From Halobacillus litoralis (GTDB taxonomy: Bacteria; Bacillota; Bacilli; Bacillales; Halobacillaceae), in the NCBI RefSeq assembly GCF_009856415.1, contig NZ_WMEZ01000001.1:868001-932000 (forward strand): a stretch of DNA of 64,000 bases. Direction: 5' to 3'. Below the pieces are notes generated by a model. That model saw only the letters and a program-made list of their open reading frames with translations. It did not search any database and was not told where the DNA came from. Positions within the stretch are counted from its first letter, which is position 1. Each line of letters begins with the position of its first letter. Shown here piece after piece: positions 57,399-64,000 of the stretch. Both the position numbers and the translations under genes were made by a program.

Positions 57399-59534
57399 TC
57401 ACTCCTCTCTCGGAGGAGCTAATTCTACGACTAAATAGCCGCCTTCTTTTATGCTTGATCCTTCAGGGATGCTCTGTTTTTCAACAAAGCCATTGCCCAT
57501 TGTCTCGATATTCAAGTTGAAATGTTTCACAAGTCTGTGCACATCACGGGCTGAATATCCCGTCAAGTCAGGCATGGTTGGCTTGTCTGTGATGACCATA
57601 ATCCTTTGATTCTCTACAACTTTTGAGCCCGGTTGTGGAAGAACCGCGGTCACCTCACCACCGTTACCAATGACTTCTACATTCGAGAACGTTTGTTTCA
57701 GCTCATCTTCAGCCGTAGAAGTACCATTCCCGATTACATCTGGAATGGTCAACGGTGAAACGGATTCGTCCACTTCTTTATCCGGCTGGATATCCATGTA
57801 ATGGAGGCTGTTTTCAAGAACCGTTCTAGTAATGTAAGATACAGGTTCAGAACCTAATTCCGTAACTTCCAGATCCGGCTGCTGAACAGCGACATACATG
57901 AGAAGTTCAGGATCCTCTTTCGGAGCCATCCCCATGAAAGAGAAAATGTAATTGTTCCGGCCGGTCAAATAACTCCCGTTCTCAATCATCTGAGCGGTAC
58001 CTGTCTTACCTGCGAGCGTATAATCATCTAATTTGAACGATTGCGCGGTCCCTTGTTCAGACGTGACGACGGTTCCCATAAGGTCACGCACTTGTTTGGC
58101 GGTGCTTTCAGAAATAGGCTGCCCAATCTCTTCCGGTTTGTTCTCTTTCAACACTTCACCTGTTTCACTCGAAGTGATTTTAGACAGCATATACGGGCGC
58201 ATCATCTTACCTTCATTAGCCACAGATGTTGCTGCCGTCATCAATTGAATGGCCGTGAAAGTAGAACCTTGACCAAATGAAGTCGTCGCCTGTTCAGACG
58301 GCTTGTTAAAAACAAAGCGTCCATTTTTTTCATTCGGAAGATCGATCCCTGTCTTCTCATCAAAATGGAAGTCGGTTAAATATTTTCGTAGTTTCGTAGG
58401 TCCTAAAACCTCAAGCGCGATCTTTGAGGACGCCACGTTTGAGGAGCGTTGAAATCCTTCGTCATAAGAGATCGGCCCCCATCCTTCACCATTGTTATGA
58501 TCGCCTATCGTATGACCTGGTACTTTGTATGTGCCTGATTTAAACATATCGCTCCCTTTATACACACCTTCTTCGATGGCAGCGGCCCACGTGAAAATTT
58601 TCATCGTGGAACCTGGTTCGAAGGTGTAGGAAACAATGTCGTTGTACCAATTATCAACCTCACCAATGTCATTCGGGTTATAACTCGGACGGTTACTCAT
58701 CGCTAAAATTTCACCGGTATCCGGGTCCATGACTGCTGCCATGATCTTCTCCGGACTGTACTGTTCATCCACCTGCGATAGAGCATCTTCTAAAAACGTT
58801 TGAATTTTTTGATCGATGGTCAAATGGACATCATTTCCGTTTTCAGGCTCTGTCATCACTTGGTTAGGATCTAACAATTTCGTTCCATACTTGTCCCGTT
58901 CGTAACTGATTTTACCTTTTTCTTCTTGAAGGTGTTCTTCCATCTGCTTCTCAATACCTGTCACGCCGTTAATGTTTCCATCCTGGCTGCGAGCAAAGCC
59001 GATGACATGGGAAGCGAATTTCCCATTCGGGTAATAGCGTTTCGACTCTTGTTTGAATGCAATGCCGTTCAACTCAAGCTCTTCAATTTCTTCTTTTGTC
59101 TCCTGGGAAATGGAACGTCCACTGGAACCGAATTCGACTTGGAAACGTTCATTTTCCTGGCCTTCTTCAATCGTTTTTCTAATTTCACTCGCTTCTATAT
59201 CAAGCAATGGAGCAAGTTTATTTGCTGTCTCACCAGGGTCCGTCACGTGTCTCGGTGGATCGAGGTTAGCGGAATACTCTGGGTCTACAATGGCATAAAT
59301 TCTATAAGTAGGGCGATCATAGGCAAGCACCATACCGTTTTTATCATAAATTTTACCTCTGTCTGCATCAATTTCATAGGAGCTTGTGCGGATATCCTCC
59401 GCCCATTTTTGCAAGTCGACACCTTCCACCGTCTCTGCTGTCTCGATATAAATGAAACGCCCCGCAATGATGAAAAATACAATCGCAAAGGCGACCATCA
59501 AAAATGCGGAGCTTTTATTGTTGTGTTTTTTCAT
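57399..59534 (-). CDS. pbpB: Penicillin-binding protein 2B (division transpeptidase)
   Basis: PBP2B is the class B transpeptidase of the division septum. The 711-residue protein has one membrane helix (about 9-31), a pedestal domain, motifs S309-T-M-K312, SSN within QRSSNVASS, and KTGTAQM, followed by two PASTA domains (from about 585 and 645). It ends in a basic-acidic LAPPREE tail. The ATG follows GGTGAT, 16 bases after ftsL. Two PASTA domains against one in SpoVD matches B. subtilis. Confidence 0.96.
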   Translation of the reverse strand: MKKHNNKSSAFLMVAFAIVFFIIAGRFIYIETAETVEGVDLQKWAEDIRTSSYEIDADRGKIYDKNGMVLAYDRPTYRIYAIVDPEYSANLDPPRHVTDPGETANKLAPLLDIEASEIRKTIEEGQENERFQVEFGSSGRSISQETKEEIEELELNGIAFKQESKRYYPNGKFASHVIGFARSQDGNINGVTGIEKQMEEHLQEEKGKISYERDKYGTKLLDPNQVMTEPENGNDVHLTIDQKIQTFLEDALSQVDEQYSPEKIMAAVMDPDTGEILAMSNRPSYNPNDIGEVDNWYNDIVSYTFEPGSTMKIFTWAAAIEEGVYKGSDMFKSGTYKVPGHTIGDHNNGEGWGPISYDEGFQRSSNVASSKIALEVLGPTKLRKYLTDFHFDEKTGIDLPNEKNGRFVFNKPSEQATTSFGQGSTFTAIQLMTAATSVANEGKMMRPYMLSKITSSETGEVLKENKPEEIGQPISESTAKQVRDLMGTVVTSEQGTAQSFKLDDYTLAGKTGTAQMIENGSYLTGRNNYIFSFMGMAPKEDPELLMYVAVQQPDLEVTELGSEPVSYITRTVLENSLHYMDIQPDKEVDESVSPLTIPDVIGNGTSTAEDELKQTFSNVEVIGNGGEVTAVLPQPGSKVVENQRIMVITDKPTMPDLTGYSARDVHRLVKHFNLNIETMGNGFVEKQSIPEGSSIKEGGYLVVELAPPREE

Positions 59535-59550
59535 GAGAAATCACCAGCCG

Positions 59551-59922
59551 TTACTCGTTATTGATTTTACCGGCTTGCTTCACTTGTGCATTCTGGATAT
59601 TCAAACCATTTTCTTTGGCAATGCTCAATATCCGATCCGGGTTACTGAGTTCTTTCACCTGATAAGCAAGGTTTTCATTGTGGGACTCTTGTTGTTGAAT
59701 CTCTTGTTCCATCCCACGAATATCACGGTTGATTGTATCTGTCTGAGCAGATGTCTGCACTAAAAACACGGACGCTGCAAGGACTGCAGTCGTTGCAAAC
59801 GAATAGAGGAACTTTTCCCCTGTACTGATCCATTTATTCTTTTTATGTACCTTTACTTTGGCCTGTTTTTTTCTTTCAGGCTGCTGTAAAGGCTGCTGTT
59901 TTCTGATCTGTTCAGCACTCAT
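59551..59922 (-). CDS. ftsL: Cell division protein FtsL
   Basis: FtsL is a small bitopic protein that forms a complex with DivIB and DivIC and activates septal synthesis. The 123-residue protein has a basic cytoplasmic N-terminus ([14 protein letters not shown]), one helix (about 45-64, [18 protein letters not shown]) and an extracellular leucine-zipper-like coiled coil. The start chosen is ATG at 59922, giving a four-base ATGA overlap with rsmH; GTG at 59934 lies within the ribosome site GAAGGGTGG. It sits before pbpB as usual. Confidence 0.93.
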   Translation of the reverse strand: MSAEQIRKQQPLQQPERKKQAKVKVHKKNKWISTGEKFLYSFATTAVLAASVFLVQTSAQTDTINRDIRGMEQEIQQQESHNENLAYQVKELSNPDRILSIAKENGLNIQNAQVKQAGKINNE

Positions 59923-60899
59923 GTTTGTTTCCACCCTTCGTTAAATTCGAATTCTTTATTCCAAGGTTTGACTTTCTCGACAATCCTCAGTTTCGCAGAA
60001 CGTGAACGACGATTCTCTTCGAGCTCTGACTCATCGGCTACAATAGGCTTTCGGCTGACCAATTGAAAAGGTGGCTGTTTATCTTCCGGGATCATCGGGA
60101 TGTTTTTCGGTAATGGAGGGTTTGTACTCCATTTCTTGAACGCCTGCTTACATAAACGATCCTCTAAGGAGTGGAAGGTGATGACGGCGATCCGTCCACC
60201 GATTCCGACAACTCTTGCTGCCTGATGAAGGCTGTCCTGAAAAGCACCAAGCTCATCATTGACTGCAATACGAATGGCCTGGAAAACCCTTTTGCCAGGG
60301 TGTCCCCCTTTTCTTCTCGCAGGAGCAGGTATCCCTTCCTTAATGAGTTCAACCAATTCACCTGTCGTTTCAATGGTTTTCTCTTCTCTTGCCGCTTCAA
60401 TCTTTCTTGCAATTTGTTTCGAAAATTTCTCTTCCCCGTATTTGAAGAAAATTCGGACGAGGTCCTCGTAGGGCCAGTCATTGACAACTTCTTTCGCACT
60501 AAGTTCTGCTTCCTGGTTCATCCGCATATCGAGCGGAGCATCCTGATGGTAGCTGAATCCTCGCTCTTCTACATCCAATTGTGGACTGGAAACACCAAGA
60601 TCATAAATAATACCATCGACTTCCGTTACCTCAAGTTCTGCTAATTTCTCTTCCAATTGACGGAAGTTGGCATGGACGAAAGTAACACGGTCCTCGTAAT
60701 CCTTCAGGCGGTCCTTTGCAGCTTTCAAGGCAACCTCATCCTGATCGAAAGATATTAATCGACCTTTCCCCTTCAAGGCTTTGGCAATCGCTTCAGAGTG
60801 CCCGCCACCGCCTAAGGTACAGTCGACATAAATGCCTTCTGGGTCCAAATCTAAATGTTGTATGGTTTCACTTTTTAATACACTGTAATGTTCAAACAT
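59919..60899 (-). CDS. rsmH: 16S rRNA (cytosine 1402-N4)-methyltransferase RsmH (MraW)
   Basis: RsmH methylates the exocyclic nitrogen of C1402 in 16S rRNA. The 326-residue protein begins [16 protein letters not shown] and has the SAM loop [15 protein letters not shown] at 23-37, FDQDEVAL near 54 and the family segment [15 protein letters not shown]. The ribosome site is weak (GAGTGA). It is 21 bp after mraZ and overlaps ftsL, the standard start of the dcw cluster. Confidence 0.97.
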   Translation of the reverse strand: MFEHYSVLKSETIQHLDLDPEGIYVDCTLGGGGHSEAIAKALKGKGRLISFDQDEVALKAAKDRLKDYEDRVTFVHANFRQLEEKLAELEVTEVDGIIYDLGVSSPQLDVEERGFSYHQDAPLDMRMNQEAELSAKEVVNDWPYEDLVRIFFKYGEEKFSKQIARKIEAAREEKTIETTGELVELIKEGIPAPARRKGGHPGKRVFQAIRIAVNDELGAFQDSLHQAARVVGIGGRIAVITFHSLEDRLCKQAFKKWSTNPPLPKNIPMIPEDKQPPFQLVSRKPIVADESELEENRRSRSAKLRIVEKVKPWNKEFEFNEGWKQT

Positions 60900-60920
60900 G
60901 GTTTCACTCGTTTCTATCGA

Positions 60921-61352
60921 TCAGATATCAAAATCCAACATATTTTCTGCAATCTCTGAGAAGGAATCTTCCGATGCCTCGAAATAACTTTCCCATTCAT
61001 CATGACTCCAAAACTCGATCCTATTGGATACGCCGATGACGACACATTCTTTTTCTAGTGATGCATATTTTCTAAGAGGTTGTGGAATGTTGATTCTACC
61101 TTGCTTGTCTACTTCACATTCAACAGCACCAGAGAAGAAAAAGCGGGTGAAAGCGCGGGCATCTTTTTTCGTTAAGGGGAGTTTTTTCAGCTTCTCTTCA
61201 AGCAGCTTCCACTCGTTCATAGGATAAGCAAACAGACACTGATCTAAACCTCGGGTAAGGACAAAGCTGTCACCAAGGTCCGGGCGGAATTTCGAGGGTA
61301 CGATGATCCGTCCTTTTGTATCAATGTTGTGTTGAAATTCACCCATGAACAT
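60921..61352 (-). CDS. mraZ: Transcriptional regulator MraZ
   Basis: MraZ is an AbrB-like DNA-binding ring protein that controls its own dcw operon. The 143-residue protein has the duplicated SpoVT-AbrB fold, each with a conserved repeat: [13 protein letters not shown] near 11 and [16 protein letters not shown] near 86. The ATG follows GGTGGGGGA. Three GTGG repeats with 10-base period lie 30-55 bases upstream, as expected for its operator. Confidence 0.97.
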   Translation of the reverse strand: MFMGEFQHNIDTKGRIIVPSKFRPDLGDSFVLTRGLDQCLFAYPMNEWKLLEEKLKKLPLTKKDARAFTRFFFSGAVECEVDKQGRINIPQPLRKYASLEKECVVIGVSNRIEFWSHDEWESYFEASEDSFSEIAENMLDFDI

Positions 61353-61382
61353 AGAGTTCCCCCACCTTTTAATTTCACCTTA

Positions 61383-61406
61383 CCACATCGCCCCACTTTT
61401 CTCCAC
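61383..61406 (-). promoter_or_regulatory. MraZ-binding direct repeats upstream of mraZ
   Basis: On the minus strand GTGGAGAAAA, GTGGGGCGAT and GTGGTAAGGT follow one another with an exact 10-base period. MraZ in other bacteria binds tandem repeats with this period. The promoter itself is not clear; the A-T-rich GATAAAAAAG just upstream may be part of it. Confidence 0.7.
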
Positions 61407-61432
61407 TTACTTTTTTATCATTCTCTTCCCAT

Positions 61433-61465
61433 GAAAAAAATCCTGCCCGTGAAGGCAAGATTTTA
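61433..61465 (-). terminator. Intrinsic terminator after bshC
   Basis: On the minus strand AATCTTGCC pairs with GGCAGGATT (one mismatch) around 6 bases, followed by TTTTTCATG. It lies 50 bases after the bshC stop and before the mraZ operator. Confidence 0.75.
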
Positions 61466-61514
61466 AAGGGTTTGATCATATTTTTTTGTGGTGGGGGATG
61501 GTGGAGGACCTTCC

Positions 61515-63140
61515 CTACAAATATACGACATAATGATCGTTTCTAAAGCTCAAATGGTGTCTGTTCATCTGCTGAAACACTGTTCCTCCGTACTCATTCA
61601 CCCATGGGACGATGCTCCACATTCTCTCCTGAAGGCCACCACCAGGATGAAGGGTCCATTCCATGTTCTCAAACTGATCCATTTCATGTTGATGCTGCGA
61701 TTCCATTGATTGGTGGAGACGATTCTCTAAAAAGTCGATGTTTTCTAAGATGTACTCCAGGTTCTTCTCAGCCAGTTGACCGAGATCAGCACTTAATGAC
61801 GCTGATTTTTCACGAAGGGGCGCATGAATGCTGGCTATTTCTCTTTTCACCTGTTCGGTTAGATGGTGGACCTTGGGCGTGCTTTGAGAAGCGATCCAAT
61901 TCATCTTCTTCTCTCTCACTCCAGAACGGATCACTTCATCCGCAGAGATATGAAACTTCTCCAGCTGTTGGCCTGTCTTCCTGTCGACCATCGTAAAAGA
62001 TAGACGCGGAAGGACAGGCGGCATACATAAACCCACCATTTCAAAAGCGGGCTTTAAAACAGACCAATAATTGATTTCTCCCGGGCCTCCGATAAAGGCC
62101 AGAACTGGGAAAAGTGCTTCCTGCATCAACGGTCTTGTCACCACATTATTGCTCAGAAGTTCCGGCGTTTCTTCTGCGATCTTTAACAGCTCTGCTTCCG
62201 TCAAAACGACTTCATTGTTCTTTCCTCTATAATTCCCCTCTTCATCTCGAATCAGGAGTACTCTTTCTCCTTCAAAACTATAGAACAAGTGGGCGTCATC
62301 AATCTCACTATCAAGAAGTGTCTCATACCCTTCCTGACGGTTTTTCTGTAAGACTGCGTACACACCGCTGGCCATTTCTTTATTCTTTTTAATCATCGTA
62401 CTGAAGTACGGTGTCTCAAGACGGCGGACTTCAGGGTCGTGAGCATCGATCAACACGAGACCCTCATCAGGGAAAAGATAATAAATCATTCTGGCAAAAA
62501 AGTCGCTGTACGTGTTGGATTCTTCCAATAGTCGCTCCACTTCTTTGTAAAAGTCCTGCGTATGCTCGGTTTCCTTAACCATTTTGAAAACATCTTTCAA
62601 CCAGACCGAAGCTTTTTGTTGATCGATGGTAATTTCGGAAACGGAAGCCTTTGTCTCAGGGGTGTGATCGATCGTTATCTTTTCCATACCGTTTTCCTGT
62701 TTCATCATGATATGGTGAATTTCATCAAAATCATGATCCTCTCCAGCAATCCAAAAAACAGGAATCACCGGTCGCCCAAGATTTCTTTCCTTTTCCTTCG
62801 CAAGCTGTAAGACGGAAATGATTTTATGCACGGAATAGAGCGGGCCTGTAAGCAAGCCAGCCTGCTGCCCAGCGATGACGACGACACTTTCTTCATCTTT
62901 CAGCTTTTCAATGTTGGCAAACGTTTCCTCAGGAGCCTCCCACCTTCGATTCATACGATTCAGCACATCAGAAAGCTCAGCTCTTTGATACGCTTGATTC
63001 TCTATTTCAGATAACCGACGTCCCCAAGTAGATTCTTCAAACGGGTGGTGATTAAACCGATCAGCTATTTTTTCATATTCGTTTTTATAGTCACGAAACA
63101 ATGTTTGTTTCGGTTCGAGTTCAATCGGATCGATACGCAT
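61515..63140 (-). CDS. bshC: Bacillithiol biosynthesis cysteine-adding enzyme BshC
   Basis: BshC completes bacillithiol synthesis by joining cysteine to GlcN-malate. The 541-residue protein has the BshC N-terminal MRIDPIELEPKQTLFRDY, the nucleotide-binding-like VVVIAGQQAGLLTGPLYSVHK (first part near 86-105), FWIAGEDHDFDEI and FIGGPGEINYW. A coiled-coil helical segment lies near 450-510. The ATG follows AAAGGAG. In B. subtilis it is yllA, also just upstream of mraZ. The length agrees with the family. Confidence 0.95.
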   Translation of the reverse strand: MRIDPIELEPKQTLFRDYKNEYEKIADRFNHHPFEESTWGRRLSEIENQAYQRAELSDVLNRMNRRWEAPEETFANIEKLKDEESVVVIAGQQAGLLTGPLYSVHKIISVLQLAKEKERNLGRPVIPVFWIAGEDHDFDEIHHIMMKQENGMEKITIDHTPETKASVSEITIDQQKASVWLKDVFKMVKETEHTQDFYKEVERLLEESNTYSDFFARMIYYLFPDEGLVLIDAHDPEVRRLETPYFSTMIKKNKEMASGVYAVLQKNRQEGYETLLDSEIDDAHLFYSFEGERVLLIRDEEGNYRGKNNEVVLTEAELLKIAEETPELLSNNVVTRPLMQEALFPVLAFIGGPGEINYWSVLKPAFEMVGLCMPPVLPRLSFTMVDRKTGQQLEKFHISADEVIRSGVREKKMNWIASQSTPKVHHLTEQVKREIASIHAPLREKSASLSADLGQLAEKNLEYILENIDFLENRLHQSMESQHQHEMDQFENMEWTLHPGGGLQERMWSIVPWVNEYGGTVFQQMNRHHLSFRNDHYVVYL

Positions 63141-63261
63141 CTCTATACGACTCCTTTATAGGCAATAGTTACATGATTTTATTATGTATCCTATTGTATT
63201 GTACAAAAAACCACCACAGACTTCACATTATCTGTTTGAAACCTCTAAATTCACATAAGCT

Positions 63262-63743
63262 CCGTATTGTGAAATTTAGAGGTTTCGAGATGTTTCCGGG
63301 GTTCGTTGCTAGGTTGAGCGTTAGGGGGGGCCGGGAAGCAATTCGCTTCCCTGTGGGGGAGTGGCGAGCTTCCCAACCACCCCATTTGATGATTGTGAGA
63401 AACCAACCCTTTTACCATGTTGGAATGTCGTCAACCATCCTATTGTTAGAAGCATAAAGCGCTCTACACCAAGCTTTCGTGCTCGAAATGATCACTGTGG
63501 ATCGTTTATATTACCTCATTCATTTGAGCGTACAATCAGGCTTTCTGAGGATGGATTTCGAGACACTCCCATGTCAAAGGGGCGGAGGGGAATGGGGAGA
63601 CTCCTGTGGGAAAAAAGTGCATAGTGAGACCCCACAGGACGGAGTCCGAGGAGGCTCACCGCGCTCCCACGGAAAACGACTCATTCCCCGCAGCCCCATC
63701 CACACAACAAAAGTCTCGAAACTGAGCCTTACACAATCCTTCC
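63262..63743 (+). repeat. Composite inverted repeat element, copy F
   Basis: The left terminus is diverged (ATTGTGAAATTTAGAGG then TTTCGAGATG); the right is TCTCGAAACTGAGCC. The left arm keeps CTTCCCTGTGGGGGAGTGG but has lost its far side. The right arm is complete with GGGGAGACTCCTGTGGGA pairing to TCCCACGGAAAACG. The centre CATAAAGCGCTCTACACC near 63452 is the clearest match to copy A. It lies between bshC and the DUF3397 gene. Confidence 0.84.
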
Positions 63744-63893
63744 ATATACTTTAATAATTAATGAGTAGCCTTAACATACGAAGGAGTCTTTTACATAGGT
63801 AAGCACAGCCTTTTTGATTTGGGCTGTGCTTATCCGTTCCTGATATTATTTTATGTCGGACCGAAGAATTCATGTAAAAGCCGTGTAGATGCA
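63744..63893. other. Intergenic region with a hairpin downstream of the DUF3397 gene
   Basis: AAGCACAGCC (63801-63810) and GGCTGTGCTT (63822-63831) form a 10-bp hairpin with an 11-base loop. There is no clear T-run on either side, so it may be a weak terminator for the gene entering from the right. Nothing else is seen here. Confidence 0.5.
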
Positions 63894-64000
63894 CTAGCTG
63901 AAAAAGACTCTGGCTACCAGTCCATACGTACTCAATCCCATATAGAAAAGGATGAACAAAAGAAAACTCACGCGCCAGAATCCTTTGAGTGCTCGGAAGA
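63894..64000 (-). CDS. C-terminus of probable DUF3397 family membrane protein (5' end outside window)
   Basis: The last 34 codons of a minus-strand gene, ending in TAG at 63894. The residues begin FRALKGFWRVSFLLFILFY and continue MGLSTYGLVARVFFS, a hydrophobic C-terminal helix with basic flank. DUF3397 proteins of four helices are commonly found upstream of bshC in Bacillaceae and end in this way, so I name it on position and sequence together. The fragment is too short for certainty. Confidence 0.6.
   Translation of the reverse strand, partial: FRALKGFWRVSFLLFILFYMGLSTYGLVARVFFS

Overview
This window is a stretch of a Bacillota chromosome of the Bacillaceae type, and almost every gene lies on the minus strand. 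The gene order is that of the Bacillus subtilis ylo-pyr-yl(m)-spoIIG-dcw region, read backwards. Endospore formation is shown by spoVM, sigE, sigG, spoIIGA, spoVD and spoVE. MurE carries a DNPR motif typical of meso-diaminopimelate walls, and BshC indicates bacillithiol. Many proteins have acidic tails and linkers. I infer a moderately halophilic or halotolerant relative of Halobacillus, Thalassobacillus, Pontibacillus or Virgibacillus; the sequence alone does not fix the genus.

Layout. 1-18 kb is the ylo region: fakA (partial), yloU, rpmB (plus strand), spoVM, thiN, rpe, rsgA, prkC, prpC, rsmB, fmt, priA, coaBC, rpoZ, gmk, remA, yloC, and the divergent rqcH. 18-21 kb is accessory: a 41-residue peptide, a FUSC-type membrane protein, a repeat and a small membrane protein. 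21.5-33.4 kb is the complete UMP operon pyrR-pyrP-pyrB-pyrC-carA-carB-pyrK-pyrD-pyrF-pyrE, with a clear SigA promoter and three PyrR-type attenuators. 33.4-39.5 kb holds rluD-type ylyB, lspA, divIVA, ylmH, ylmG, sepF, ylmE, ylmD and ylmC. 40-42.7 kb is sigG and the spoIIGA-sigE operon. 43.3-61.4 kb is the division and cell wall cluster from mraZ to ftsZ. 61.5-63.1 kb is bshC, and the last 107 bases are the C-terminus of a probable DUF3397 membrane protein.

How the genes work together. The dcw cluster makes lipid-linked peptidoglycan precursor (MurE, MurF, MraY, MurD), polymerises and crosslinks it (SpoVE, PBP2B, SpoVD) and builds the division machine (FtsL, DivIB, FtsA, FtsZ, SepF). PrkC and PrpC are a wall-sensing kinase and its phosphatase. 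SpoIIGA activates pro-SigE in the mother cell, SigG acts in the forespore, and SpoVM serves the coat.

The most unusual content is a family of six composite repeats of 400-650 bp. Each has terminal inverted repeats and GC-rich hairpin arms, and five of the six share a conserved centre. They sit between genes at about 2.7, 20.4, 34.9, 39.6, 42.8 and 63.3 kb. Two carry the same nested 121-bp palindromic element. One, a chimeric inverted copy, sits where ileS is found in B. subtilis. Several other usual neighbours (murG, murB, def, rlmN) are also missing from their expected places. I found no tRNA, rRNA, CRISPR array or transposase gene.
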